Positions 1 through 8,682 of a DNA stretch of 64,000 nt are shown here, piece after piece. Each line of letters opens with the position of its first letter. Position 1 is the stretch's first letter. The translations under genes and the position numbers were made by a program. This stretch comes from Vibrio pomeroyi (GTDB lineage: Bacteria; Pseudomonadota; Gammaproteobacteria; Enterobacterales; Vibrionaceae). The notes under the pieces were generated by a model. The model made no database searches. It saw only the letters and a program-made list of their open reading frames with translations, and was not told the DNA's origin. The stretch spans positions 1,426,001-1,490,000 of the forward strand of contig CP090854.1 in the NCBI GenBank assembly GCA_041879425.1, given 5' to 3'.

Positions 1-1
1 T

Positions 2-520
2 GAACTAACGTGGCCAATCTACTGGGATGGCGCGCTAGGTAAAGCTAAGATGGATCTAGACCGTGCAGCATCAGCGCTGAACGAGAAACTAAGCCAAACT
101 GGTGGTACTGCAAACGTTGCTGTTCTTAAGTCTGTTGTGACTCAAGCAAGTTCTGCAATCCCTGTTATGCCTCTTTACATCGCTATGGTGTTCAAGAAGA
201 TGCGTGAAGAAGGTATTCACGAAGGTTGTATGGAACAGATTTTCCGTATGTTCAGCCAACGTCTATACAAAGAAGACGGCAGCGCTCCAGAAGTAGATGA
301 AGTGAACCGTCTACGTCTAGATGATCTTGAGCTTCGCGAAGACATCCAAGATCACTGTCGTAACCTATGGCCTCAAATCACAACTGAGAACCTAAAAGAA
401 CTGACTGACTACGTTGAGTACAAAGAAGAGTTCTTGAAGCTATTCGGTTTCGGTGTTGAAGGTGTTGATTACGAAGCTGACGTTAACCCAGCTGTTGAAT
501 TTGATGTTGCTGATATCTAA
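2..520 (+). CDS. fabV: Enoyl-[acyl-carrier-protein] reductase FabV, C-terminal part
   Basis: This is the last 172 codons of a gene that begins before the window; the frame is open from base 2 to the TAA at 518-520. The sequence ([20 protein letters not shown], then ALNEKL and [15 protein letters not shown]) matches the C-terminal third of FabV, the NADH-dependent trans-2-enoyl-ACP reductase of the last step in each cycle of fatty acid elongation. FabV is the usual enoyl reductase of vibrios and is known for intrinsic triclosan tolerance. The N-terminal Rossmann region and catalytic Tyr lie outside the window, so the call rests on C-terminal family resemblance. A strong terminator follows 23 bases after the stop. 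Confidence 0.93.
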   Translation, partial: ELTWPIYWDGALGKAKMDLDRAASALNEKLSQTGGTANVAVLKSVVTQASSAIPVMPLYIAMVFKKMREEGIHEGCMEQIFRMFSQRLYKEDGSAPEVDEVNRLRLDDLELREDIQDHCRNLWPQITTENLKELTDYVEYKEEFLKLFGFGVEGVDYEADVNPAVEFDVADI

Positions 521-542
521 TTCAAACTATCGAATCTAAACG

Positions 543-573
543 AATAGGCGCTCATTGAGCGCCTATTTTTTTG
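543..573 (+). terminator. Intrinsic terminator after fabV
   Basis: An 11-bp perfect stem (543-553 pairs with 557-567) with a 3-base loop is followed by a run of T. It lies just downstream of the fabV stop. Confidence 0.9.
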
Positions 574-595
574 TCTGCTATTTGAGTAAAGAGAT

Positions 596-690
596 TAAGA
601 GCAGATACGGGATACGAGTGGCGAGATACGAAAAGATTTAAGAGCGGATACGAGTGACGAGATTCGAGATACGAAGAGAGTTAAGAGCAA
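596..690. repeat. Imperfect 42/43-bp tandem repeat, about 2.2 copies
   Basis: Unit 1 (596-637) and unit 2 (638-680) both begin TTAAGAGC and carry the words GGATACGAGT and GAGATACGAA. A third unit starts at 681 and decays after TTAAGAGC. Within each unit the short word GA(G)ATACGA recurs, so the array is nested. It lies between the fabV terminator and the ybjL terminator, outside any gene. Confidence 0.75.
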
Positions 691-727
691 GGGCGGGACA
701 GAGGCTTGAGCTGTTTAAAAACAGGCT

Positions 728-764
728 ATAAAAAATGCACTAACCCAAAGTGAATTAGTGCATT
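728..764 (-). terminator. Intrinsic terminator after ybjL
   Basis: A 10-bp perfect stem (734-743 with 755-764) has a run of A on its left, which reads as a U-tract on the minus strand. It sits about 40 bases past the ybjL stop. Confidence 0.8.
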
Positions 765-803
765 CGAAATATTTAAGTTTGGCTGCTTTTAAAGCAACAG
801 ACG

Positions 804-2486
804 CTAGCTAATGATGATGATGAAGGTACCTGCTAAGGTCATCAATATATTGGCTATCGCATAAGTACCCGCGTAACCCAGAGCTGGAATCGTTGAGCGA
901 GCGTGGTCGTTTACGATGTCCATTGCTGGAGCACAGGTTCGAGCACCAATGATCGCACCAAACAGCAGCGCTCGGTTCATCTTCAACACATAAGCACCAA
1001 CCAAGTAAGCAAAGAATACTGGCAGCACACTCACCACCAGAGCAATACCAATGACCTGCGGCCCAACTTGGGTTAAGTGCTCAAATATCTTACCACCGGC
1101 GCTTAAGCCGATACCGACCATAAAGAACATTAAACCGAGGTCTTTGACCATGTTCAACGCCCCCTGAGGTACGTAACCGAAAGTAGGGTGGTTTGCTCGT
1201 AAGAAGCCCAGCATGATGCCTGATAGAAGAAGGCCAACCGCGTTGCCTAGTCCAAACGACACCTGACCGAATGTCATGGTGATCAAACCAAACAAAATAC
1301 CCAGAATGAAGAAGCTACAGAAGGCCATCAAATCCGCCATTTGGCTATGGATCGAGATGAAACCAATTTTCTCAGCTAGGCCGTGGACACGGCTCTTTTC
1401 GCCACTCACCTGCAGTACATCACCCTTTGAAAGCACGATGTTTAAGTCCATCGGCATTTCAATCTGAGCACGTACTACGCGGTTCAGGAAACAACCGTAT
1501 TCAGACAGGTTTAAGTCTGATAGGCGCTTACCTGCGATGCTGTCACTTTTAACGACGATCTCTTCTTCCACGATACGTAGATCGAGAAGGTTACGGTCGA
1601 AAACCTCTTTACCGTTACGGAAGCTCGGGTCAAGACGTGCGTGGCTGTCAGGGAAACCTACCAATGCGATTTCGTCACCTTCTTGCAGAATTGCATCACC
1701 ATCTGGGTGGGCAAGAATGCCATTACGACGAATACGCTCGATGTAACAACCCGTTTGGCGATAGATACCTAGTTCACGCAGGTTCTTACCGTCAGTCCAA
1801 GAGATAAGCTCTGGTCCCACACGGTAAGCACGAATGATAGGAAGGTAAACCTTACGCTGACCAGAAGCACCTAAACCACGTTCTTGAGCTATCTGCTCTG
1901 CCGAGTCGTGTAGGTTTACTTTCTGTAGTTTTGGAATCAGGCGGGCAAACATGATCATGCTGATTAAGCCAACTAAGTAAGCCATCGCGTAACCGACTGA
2001 AAGGTTTTCAATAATCAGGCTCAAGTCCATGTTTCTTGGCACTTCAGCAAGCCCAGAATTAAGAGCATCTTGCGCACCTACCAAGATAGGTGTTGCGGTA
2101 AGCGCACCCGCCATCATGCCGGCGGATAAGCCGAAACCTAGGCCAAGGTAATGACTGCTGAAATAGGTCAAGGCAATCGCGGTAGAAAGTACCACAAGGC
2201 TTAGAATGAGGTAGTGCTTACCGTCTCTGAAAAAGATACCGAAGAAGTTTGGACCCGCTTCAATGCCAACACAGTAGATAAACAGCATGAAGCCAATGGT
2301 GAGTGCATCTGCGTTAAAAGAAAAGCCAAGATGTCCCATAACGAGGGAAGTAATCAGAACACCGATTGAATTGCCGAGTTGGAGACTACCGAAACGAATT
2401 TTACCAATGGCTAATCCAATCGATAAAACAACAAAGATGAGGAGAATGGGGTTTTGTTCTAACAGAAAAACAACGTCGATATTCAC
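804..2486 (-). CDS. ybjL: YbjL-type AspT/YidE antiporter-family membrane transporter
   Basis: The 560-residue product matches E. coli YbjL closely in length and sequence ([20 protein letters not shown] near the N-terminus, [18 protein letters not shown] and [13 protein letters not shown] near the C-terminus). It is an inner-membrane protein with about five helices at each end and a cytoplasmic middle of two TrkA-C (RCK_C) domains at about residues 205-375, containing [20 protein letters not shown]. The family includes the aspartate:alanine exchanger AspT; the substrate of YbjL itself is not established. The start is a GTG at 2484-2486 preceded by only a weak ribosome site. grxA lies upstream in the same orientation, as ybjL and grxA are also neighbours in E. 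coli, but a terminator separates them here. Confidence 0.92.
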   Translation of the reverse strand: MNIDVVFLLEQNPILLIFVVLSIGLAIGKIRFGSLQLGNSIGVLITSLVMGHLGFSFNADALTIGFMLFIYCVGIEAGPNFFGIFFRDGKHYLILSLVVLSTAIALTYFSSHYLGLGFGLSAGMMAGALTATPILVGAQDALNSGLAEVPRNMDLSLIIENLSVGYAMAYLVGLISMIMFARLIPKLQKVNLHDSAEQIAQERGLGASGQRKVYLPIIRAYRVGPELISWTDGKNLRELGIYRQTGCYIERIRRNGILAHPDGDAILQEGDEIALVGFPDSHARLDPSFRNGKEVFDRNLLDLRIVEEEIVVKSDSIAGKRLSDLNLSEYGCFLNRVVRAQIEMPMDLNIVLSKGDVLQVSGEKSRVHGLAEKIGFISIHSQMADLMAFCSFFILGILFGLITMTFGQVSFGLGNAVGLLLSGIMLGFLRANHPTFGYVPQGALNMVKDLGLMFFMVGIGLSAGGKIFEHLTQVGPQVIGIALVVSVLPVFFAYLVGAYVLKMNRALLFGAIIGARTCAPAMDIVNDHARSTIPALGYAGTYAIANILMTLAGTFIIIIS

Positions 2487-2625
2487 AGTGGTCGCTCAAT
2501 AATTGGCGTGAAACACAGGGTAAGTTTGAGAGGTGAATTGTATCTAAATATAAATAAATTATAAGCGATATTTTGCTATTTTACTTGATTTTGACCTTAT
2601 TCTTATTCCGTACGAAAACTGGTCA

Positions 2626-2655
2626 TAAAAAAAGCCCGCTACAGTGAGCGGGCTT
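2626..2655 (-). terminator. Intrinsic terminator after grxA
   Basis: A 9-bp stem (2632-2640 with 2647-2655, AAGCCCGCT type) has a run of A on its left, giving a U-tract on the minus strand. It separates grxA from ybjL. Confidence 0.85.
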
Positions 2656-2736
2656 CATATAAATCGTACAGTCTAACGCTAAAACTGGTCGGCTGTTTAA
2701 GGCTATAGCCTTAGATCTCTTAAGAGAAATCTTAGC

Positions 2737-3000
2737 TTAGTCGAAAAGACCTAGGTTTTCTTTTGCGTATGCTTCAAATTCTGTGCAGCCGCCAATGTGG
2801 TCTTGATCGATGAAGATTTGTGGAACAGTGTCTACTGGCTTACCCACTGTCTTCTCTAGGTCAGCTTTGCTGATGCCTTCAGCGTGAATGTCAACGTAAC
2901 GGTAGTTGAAGTCATCACGTTTAGCTTTAAGAGTTTCAGCATGCTCTTTTGCACGAACACAGAATGGGCAAGCAGGGCGACCAAAAATAACTACAAACAT
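2737..3000 (-). CDS. grxA: Glutaredoxin 1 (GrxA)
   Basis: This 87-residue glutaredoxin has the dithiol active site C11-P-F-C14 (GRPACPFCVRAKEHAE), the cis-Pro segment TVPQIFID and the GGCTEFEAY glutathione-binding turn. These are the family's defining motifs, and the length fits GrxA. It reduces protein disulfides and glutathione mixed disulfides in the cytoplasm, classically in ribonucleotide reductase and OxyR. The start is supported by AGGAG seven bases before the ATG. It is probably monocistronic, because a terminator follows within about 85 bases. Confidence 0.95.
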   Translation of the reverse strand: MFVVIFGRPACPFCVRAKEHAETLKAKRDDFNYRYVDIHAEGISKADLEKTVGKPVDTVPQIFIDQDHIGGCTEFEAYAKENLGLFD

Positions 3001-3553
3001 TTAATTTCTCCTAAATACGGGATGAGGCTCGTTAACTCATTTATGTTAACTATTCTTTTATGAATGCCACTCAAAATTTCTTAAAACCAACTATGCCTCA
3101 ATGCCATGGGGAAATAAAGATGGAATTGCCTCTTAATACAATAGGTTTTGCCTATCAGAGCAAATAATGGTCACAAAAAGGATCCGTGATGATTTCTGAC
3201 GGGTATCTAGGTTAAGTACCCATAATTTAAGAGTGTGAATTACCCCTAAGAATAGGACTTTAATCCATCTTTAATGCGACAAGTTGCACCTCGTCAAAAA
3301 ACGTACTCATAGAACGAGGCATCTTAACACTGATGCGCGGGAAAGAAGCGAAATTGAAAAGAGGCGGCATGGCGTAAATGTACGGACCGCCACCATGTTT
3401 TGTATTCTTTATTAGCCATATGTCGTTTTCAGCATCCTCTTACCCTCGCTACTAAATCTGCCAGTTTAAAAGGCAAGAAAAACGAGCTATAAAGCCCACA
3501 TTCCAAAAACCAAGAGTTCGCAGTTTTGTTTGGTCATAGGCGCAGGAGGCACC
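3001..3553. other. Long spacer between divergent grxA and alcohol dehydrogenase genes
   Basis: No credible coding region was found in these 553 bases. They should hold the divergent promoters of grxA and the dehydrogenase. Only weak inverted repeats were noted, such as GGGTA/TACCC near 3200-3222 and GGCGG/CCGCC near 3363-3392. Confidence 0.5.
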
Positions 3554-4873
3554 ATGTTTCAATTTATGACATCTACAAAGATCATCTTTGGTGATGGAGC
3601 ACTTTCCGCTTCATTGTCTCTCTTTAACCAATACGGCTACAGCGTGCTATTGGTGACTGGCAATACATTAGAACGCACGTCAATTGTCACTGATTACCTA
3701 GATGCTCAGGGGATGCGCTATCAACACATCGCGGTCTCGGGCGAACCCAATATCAAAATGGTCGAAGAAGCGGCGATATCTGCCAGAAGGTTCAAGCCTG
3801 ATATGGTTGTTTCTATGGGAGGAGGCAGTGCGATCGATATGGGGAAAGCGTTAGCCGCTGTTTTACCTAACCAAGGCAATTTATACGATTATGTCGAAGT
3901 CGTCGGACGTAATGTTCCTCTTAAAACCAAACCGCTTCCATTCATCGCTATTCCTACTACGGCCAGCACCGGTGCCGAGGTGACTAAAAATGCGGTGCTT
4001 AAATCAGGGCAAGACCAAGTTAAGATCAGCCTTAGAAGTCCAGATATGTTGGCTGACGTTGCGATTGTCGATCCGACCTTAACTCATGGCACCAATCTAT
4101 ATTTGTCAGGGCGCGGTGCGATGGATGCCTTCACTCATCTGATGGAGGCTTATGTTTGCGGCGAACCGAACCCGCTCACTGATATGATCTGTGAAGAGGG
4201 GCTGCGTAAGTTGAGTGGCTCTGTAGTTCAAGCGTGCGTTTATGATGAACCTCAAGCTCGTTCTGACTTGGCTTTCGCATCTATGCTGGGCGGGATGGCG
4301 ATAACCAATGCCAAGCTTGGAGCAGCACATGGTTTAGCCTCTGCATTGGGTGGCAAGATCTCAGCACCACACAGTGTGATTACCGCGCGTTTAGCTCCGT
4401 TCGTGATGCTGGAAAACATTACCGTTGCCAGAGAGCAGAAACGAGCCGACATCTTAGTGCGCTACCAACGGATTGCTCAGATAGTGACAAACAGTTCTGA
4501 GGCTAAAGAAGAAGAGGCGATAACTTGGCTCTCTGAGGTGTTGGATACGTTAAAGCTTCCAAGCTTACTGGAGTTTGGTGTCTGTGAAGCTCAGTTCGAT
4601 GAAGTGTCTACCGATGCGCTCAAATCTGTTGCGATAAAAGGAAATCCTTTACCGTTGAATCAGGAGCGGTTAATGCATATCTTGCAGCAGGTTTGTGAGA
4701 AATGCAGTTGTGAAGGGGAACATCACGAAGCCGCTTCAAGAAAACAGCCAGCTCAAACTATTCAAGAATCTAAAGCTAATCAAGAACCTGCAACGGAGTC
4801 GAGCTTTACCATTATCAATTCTTATGCGTCCGAGAACAGTGTGGTGGAGAAGGGTAACAGCTGGACTATTTAA
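3554..4873 (+). CDS. Iron-containing alcohol dehydrogenase with C-terminal extension
   Basis: The product (439 residues) is a group III metal-dependent alcohol dehydrogenase. The NAD-binding loop GGGSAIDMGKALA, the segment TTASTGAEVTKNAV, and metal-ligand regions DAFTHLMEAYVCG and AHGLASALGG (His residues) are all present. The start is set by a perfect AGGAGG four bases before the ATG at 3554; an in-frame ATG at 3530 lacks a ribosome site. The catalytic part ends near residue 385. It is followed by an unusual 55-residue tail beginning CSCEGEHHEA, rich in Glu, Gln, Ser and Asn and low in complexity. The substrate cannot be told from sequence; relatives reduce aldehydes or oxidise alcohols. A terminator shared with hexR follows. 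Confidence 0.88.
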   Translation: MFQFMTSTKIIFGDGALSASLSLFNQYGYSVLLVTGNTLERTSIVTDYLDAQGMRYQHIAVSGEPNIKMVEEAAISARRFKPDMVVSMGGGSAIDMGKALAAVLPNQGNLYDYVEVVGRNVPLKTKPLPFIAIPTTASTGAEVTKNAVLKSGQDQVKISLRSPDMLADVAIVDPTLTHGTNLYLSGRGAMDAFTHLMEAYVCGEPNPLTDMICEEGLRKLSGSVVQACVYDEPQARSDLAFASMLGGMAITNAKLGAAHGLASALGGKISAPHSVITARLAPFVMLENITVAREQKRADILVRYQRIAQIVTNSSEAKEEEAITWLSEVLDTLKLPSLLEFGVCEAQFDEVSTDALKSVAIKGNPLPLNQERLMHILQQVCEKCSCEGEHHEAASRKQPAQTIQESKANQEPATESSFTIINSYASENSVVEKGNSWTI

Positions 4874-4923
4874 CGGTCTTTGAGCTGTTCGCTGCATAAA
4901 GCATTTAAAACAGACAGACAAAC

Positions 4924-4952
4924 AAAAACGGAGCACTAGGCTCCGTTTTTTA
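4924..4952. terminator. Bidirectional terminator between the alcohol dehydrogenase and hexR
   Basis: The stem AAAACGGAG/CTCCGTTTT (4925-4933 with 4941-4949) is flanked by A on the left and T on the right. It can serve both convergent genes. Confidence 0.85.
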
Positions 4953-5004
4953 ATAGCTAACTTTTGGTTCGTATCCAATAGGCACTTTGTTCGTACCTAG
5001 AAGG

Positions 5005-5859
5005 TTAGAACTGAGAGTATTTCTCGTAACGTGAATCACGAAGAGACTCTTTAACACGCTTCAGGTTCTCTCTGAAACCAGAACCGCGACGCAGTGTAAA
5101 GCCTGTCGCTAGCACATCAATAACCGTCATTTGAACAACGCGGCTTGCCATTGGCATATAAACGTCTGTGTCTTCCGGTACATCCAATGAGATAGAAAGC
5201 GAGCTTGCTTTATCTAGTGGAGAGTCTTTTGCTGTGATAGCGATAACCGTTGCGCCGTTTTCGCGCGCTAGGTTTGCAATCTCAACTTGGCTCTTAGTGC
5301 GACCAGTATGAGAGATAAGAACGATAACGTCGTTATCACTGCAGTTAATGCAGCTCATTCGTTGCATCACGATGTCTTCGAAACAAGTGATTGGGATATT
5401 AAAACGAATAAACTTGTTTTGAGCGTCTTTTGCTACGGCAGAAGAGGCACCCAGTCCGAAGAAAGAAATGCGTTTTGCTTGAGTTAGCAAGTCAACCGCA
5501 CGGTTCACTTGCATTGCATCTAGACTGTTTTTAGCAACGTCTAGACATGCCATAGTCGATTCGAAAATCTTATGCGTATAAGCATCTGGACCATCATCTT
5601 CTTCAACATTACGGTTCACGTAAGGTGTACCGTTCGCCAAGCTTTGAGCTAGGTGAAGTTTGAAGTCAGGGAAGCCCTTTGTGTCTAAACGACGACAGAA
5701 GCGGTTAACTGTAGGCTCACTTACGTCAGCCATCTTAGCTAAGGTAGCAATGCTAGAATGGATTGCAGTTTGAGGGGAAGCCATGATTACTTCGGCTACC
5801 TTACGCTCAGACTTGCTGAAATTTTCCAGGTTTTTTTGTATTTTTTCTAATGTATTCAT
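5005..5859 (-). CDS. hexR: HexR, RpiR-family regulator of central carbon metabolism
   Basis: The 284-residue product starts MNTLEKIQKNLENFSKSERK, the standard HexR N-terminus; a longer in-frame start at 5928 would add 23 unrelated residues. An RpiR-type helix-turn-helix (residues ~1-77, ATLAKMADVSEPTVNRFCRR) is followed by a SIS sugar-phosphate-binding domain (~125-260, FFGLGASSAVAKDAQNKF and VLISHTGRTKSQVEIA). In gammaproteobacteria HexR binds 2-keto-3-deoxy-6-phosphogluconate and controls the Entner-Doudoroff, glycolytic and gluconeogenic genes. The gene stands alone, convergent with the alcohol dehydrogenase. A palindrome about 100 bases upstream is a possible operator. Confidence 0.93.
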   Translation of the reverse strand: MNTLEKIQKNLENFSKSERKVAEVIMASPQTAIHSSIATLAKMADVSEPTVNRFCRRLDTKGFPDFKLHLAQSLANGTPYVNRNVEEDDGPDAYTHKIFESTMACLDVAKNSLDAMQVNRAVDLLTQAKRISFFGLGASSAVAKDAQNKFIRFNIPITCFEDIVMQRMSCINCSDNDVIVLISHTGRTKSQVEIANLARENGATVIAITAKDSPLDKASSLSISLDVPEDTDVYMPMASRVVQMTVIDVLATGFTLRRGSGFRENLKRVKESLRDSRYEKYSQF

Positions 5860-6218
5860 AGTGTTCACAAGGGTATAGAGAACAACTTGCCAGTTAATAT
5901 CTTTTACCAGGGGGTATGGCTGAAACAAATATCAATAATCACAAAACCAAACTTAAATTCAGTATCGTAAATACTGCTGCTTCAAATAGATATCAAGCTA
6001 ACTAGCACCATAGAGTCAGTATAAACCCAACATACTATTTACTAATACAAAAACACGGCATGAATGCTTAAGAATATGACAAACCTCAACAAAATTTTAG
6101 AAAAGTACAGAATTGGAAGAGGGTTTGGGCAAAAAGAATGCAAATTGAGTATGAACTGACAGCTTAGTTACATCAAAAAGAAAGAAATTTTCAATTTGAT
6201 GCAACTAAAATTGAATGG
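5860..6218. other. Spacer upstream of hexR and downstream of panP
   Basis: About 360 bases hold no credible gene. They contain the hexR promoter region, the palindrome listed separately, and a weak AT-rich stem (about 6191-6214) followed on the minus strand by a T-rich run, which may end panP transcripts. Confidence 0.45.
5960..5976. promoter_or_regulatory. Palindrome upstream of hexR, possible operator
   Basis: CAGTAT-cgtaa-ATACTG is a perfect 6-bp inverted repeat about 100 bases upstream of the hexR start. RpiR-family proteins bind such palindromes, but this does not match the HexR consensus I recall (TGTARTNWWATTACA type). The regulator is therefore unknown. Confidence 0.3.
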
Positions 6219-7862
6219 CTATGCGTTAATTTGCGTAACCAACTTGGTGATTTTACCCATCAAGTTAGGCGCTAATTTAGAGATTTCGCGTTGTTCTTCA
6301 AGCACTGAAGAAAGAATCTCATTACCTGTTAGTGGATTAGCTAACACGACGCGGAAAACAATGATTGGCTGGTGTGCCCAAGCTTCCGGGTTTAAGCGTG
6401 TTCGTGACACAAAAGACTTGCCGGTTTCACGCTGCTTCTTCTGAATAAACTTAGTCAGTTCGTTAAGTAACTCGTTCAGCTGTATGCGTTGTTCAGGCTC
6501 GGCTTTAAGTAGCGCAGCTTTAACTGATTCAGGAACATAGCGGTAAGTCAGCAGGCAAAGCTCTGGCTCTGATACCAACTCAAAATCGCTTTGTTCTTTA
6601 ATCAAATCGGCGAAGTAACGTGCCTTGTTGATGCTTTGGTCGATCAGCAGCTCATAACCTGGGCGGCTGATGATGTGCATAGCTGCATAAACCAACATCG
6701 CCATGCCTGAACGTGAGCCTTCTAATGTATGGCTGCCTAAGTCTTTAGAACCTTTACGCAGGATGTATTGAGCGTGATGTTCAATCGCTGTCATCGCATC
6801 TGGCTTCTTAAACAGAACCATGCCTGCGCCCATAGGGATGTAAAGCTGTTTATGCGCATCGATGGTGACGGAGTCAGCCAATTCGATACCATCAAGCAGG
6901 TGACGATGATTGTTAGACATCAAGGTCGCACCGCCCCAAGCCGCATCCACATGAAAGTGACAATCTGATTCAGCACACACCTCTGCAATATCTTTTAGTG
7001 GGTCGATATTGCCAGTTTCGGTTGTACCAGCCACACCGATCACGGCGAAAGGCTTAATCTTGTTCTGCTTTAGTTGTTCTATCTTGAGTCTTAGGTCGTC
7101 AGTGCAAATGCGGTTGTCGTTATTCGTTTTAACCGATACCAAACCTTCTTGACCAATGCCAAGCACATCAGCGGCTTTCTTAAGAGAGTAGTGACCACGT
7201 TCAGAAACTAAGATGGCAAGGCCTTCATAGTCGTAGTGTTTCATGGCTTTGAATAAGCCTTCTTTTTCGACACCTTTGAACGAACCTTGTGCTTTCAGTG
7301 CATTGTTGCGTGCAACCCAAAGCGCCGTAATGTTCGCAATGGTACCGCCAGAACAAAACGCACCCAAAGAGTGGTTTGCACTGTGCATCCAACGAGAATA
7401 GAACTGGTCGTCATCTTGATAGATCAAGCGATGTAGCATGCCCAGAACTTGGCGTTCTAGGGGAGTGAAAGCTTTGGAGGTCTCAATTTTCACTAGGTTC
7501 TGATTGAGCGCAATCATGATTTTAGAAAGCGGCATCAGGAAGTACGGCAATGCAGACGTCATGTGACCAATAAAGCTTGGCGAAGACGTATGTACCGAAT
7601 GAGACACGAGCGAATCGAGGAGATGCTCAGTATGTTCAGAAACAAACTCAGGCTGCTCTGGGATATGAGCATTTGAAAAATCTTTCTCAATTTCACGCAG
7701 CGGCTTTTCTTCAGCCACAATATGTTCACGTAAGAATTGATTCAGGTTTCGTGAAAGTTTGTCTTCAATTTGAGTGAGTGTTGAATCTGGGCCTTCCGGT
7801 ACCGTGAAGATACGTAGAAGACTGTCGAAGCTAACATCTGCTGTTTTTTGTTCCGTAACCAT
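6219..7862 (-). CDS. panP: PLP-dependent aspartate 1-decarboxylase PanP
   Basis: The 547-residue product is a group II PLP decarboxylase. It shows the cofactor-binding HVDAAWGG motif (residues 304-311) and the Schiff-base lysine K338 in SVTIDAHKQLYIPMGAGMV. It fits the vibrio family long annotated as glutamate decarboxylase and later shown in Vibrio fischeri to be an aspartate 1-decarboxylase. That enzyme makes beta-alanine for pantothenate and CoA, replacing the pyruvoyl enzyme PanD. This family assignment is from memory; glutamate as substrate is the older alternative. The gene stands alone upstream of hexR in the same direction, with a 358-base gap. Confidence 0.85.
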   Translation of the reverse strand: MVTEQKTADVSFDSLLRIFTVPEGPDSTLTQIEDKLSRNLNQFLREHIVAEEKPLREIEKDFSNAHIPEQPEFVSEHTEHLLDSLVSHSVHTSSPSFIGHMTSALPYFLMPLSKIMIALNQNLVKIETSKAFTPLERQVLGMLHRLIYQDDDQFYSRWMHSANHSLGAFCSGGTIANITALWVARNNALKAQGSFKGVEKEGLFKAMKHYDYEGLAILVSERGHYSLKKAADVLGIGQEGLVSVKTNNDNRICTDDLRLKIEQLKQNKIKPFAVIGVAGTTETGNIDPLKDIAEVCAESDCHFHVDAAWGGATLMSNNHRHLLDGIELADSVTIDAHKQLYIPMGAGMVLFKKPDAMTAIEHHAQYILRKGSKDLGSHTLEGSRSGMAMLVYAAMHIISRPGYELLIDQSINKARYFADLIKEQSDFELVSEPELCLLTYRYVPESVKAALLKAEPEQRIQLNELLNELTKFIQKKQRETGKSFVSRTRLNPEAWAHQPIIVFRVVLANPLTGNEILSSVLEEQREISKLAPNLMGKITKLVTQINA

Positions 7863-7980
7863 AGCAAGCGAGTTATTTTTCTAATATTGACGCGAGCGGG
7901 ACAATCTAAACGAAAACGGGAACAATGTCCCGTCTTAATTATGAAATCCAACTTCTCAAAAAAGCATATTAAATGAGTGG

Positions 7981-8508
7981 TTATTTACACTTAATCGCTT
8001 CAAGTTTAGCAATCGACTGGTTGTAGCGTTGAAGCGCTGTGTCGATTTGCTTAGGGTGGCTAAGCAGTTCTGCAAACGCTGAACGTAGCTCGTAGTTTTG
8101 AGCATGAGGCTTTGACTGACGGTCGTCGAACGTGGTTTTTGCTACTTTGCCTAGTTCGTCATCGCGCTGTGAAAGCGTCTTAATGTCGTGTTGCTCCAAC
8201 TGTAGCCAACCTTCAACTGGTTGCTCTGTAGCCACTTTGCTTGAGTCGTTGACTAAGTAGTAGTGAACGGCTGCACGATTTAGCTCAAAGTGGTGCTTAC
8301 GACCTTCTAGGAACCACTCACTTACTTCTGTTAGCTCTGGGTACTGCTCAGAAGTTAATGCAGCAAGGTCAGTATACCAACCTAAAGAAGCGTCGATGTA
8401 CGCATCATATTTTTTTGCTTGGCACTGGTTTGTCTCAGACATTGAATCTGCTGCAAAAGAGAAAGTAGAAGTTGTAGCTAGCAGTAATGCGACGCAAAGG
8501 CGTTTCAT
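7981..8508 (-). CDS. Small periplasmic protein of unknown function
   Basis: This 175-residue protein has a clear Sec signal peptide (MKRLCVALLLATTSTFSFAA, cleavage probably after FAA). The mature part is mostly helical, polar and acidic, with Cys residues only near each end (TNQCQAK and the last four residues, IKCK), which could form a disulfide. AAGGA lies seven bases before the ATG. I do not recognise a domain. It lies between lysO and panP in the same direction, with about 118 bases to panP. Confidence 0.75.
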   Translation of the reverse strand: MKRLCVALLLATTSTFSFAADSMSETNQCQAKKYDAYIDASLGWYTDLAALTSEQYPELTEVSEWFLEGRKHHFELNRAAVHYYLVNDSSKVATEQPVEGWLQLEQHDIKTLSQRDDELGKVAKTTFDDRQSKPHAQNYELRSAFAELLSHPKQIDTALQRYNQSIAKLEAIKCK

Positions 8509-8682
8509 AGTGGTTCCTTTTGTAAGTTTATTCTTTTTATAACTTTGTCGTTACAGGTTACCGTGATCGTTATTTGTTGAGCAATGACACTTAGTGTCTT
8601 TTTATTTCGGTAACTGTATCGGTGTCTTGGGCATTGGTATTCGAGATGCATTCTAATCTAAAACAAACGCTATTCCTGCGAT

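Noticed and set aside
7742..7951. 69-residue minus-strand ORF overlapping the start of panP
   Set aside because: It overlaps the panP N-terminus in another frame and lacks a ribosome site or recognisable features.
8583..8607. Short hairpin GACAC-TTA-GTGTC followed by T on the plus strand
   Set aside because: No plus-strand gene lies upstream to be terminated, and the stem is only five base pairs. It is probably chance within the lysO to small-protein spacer.
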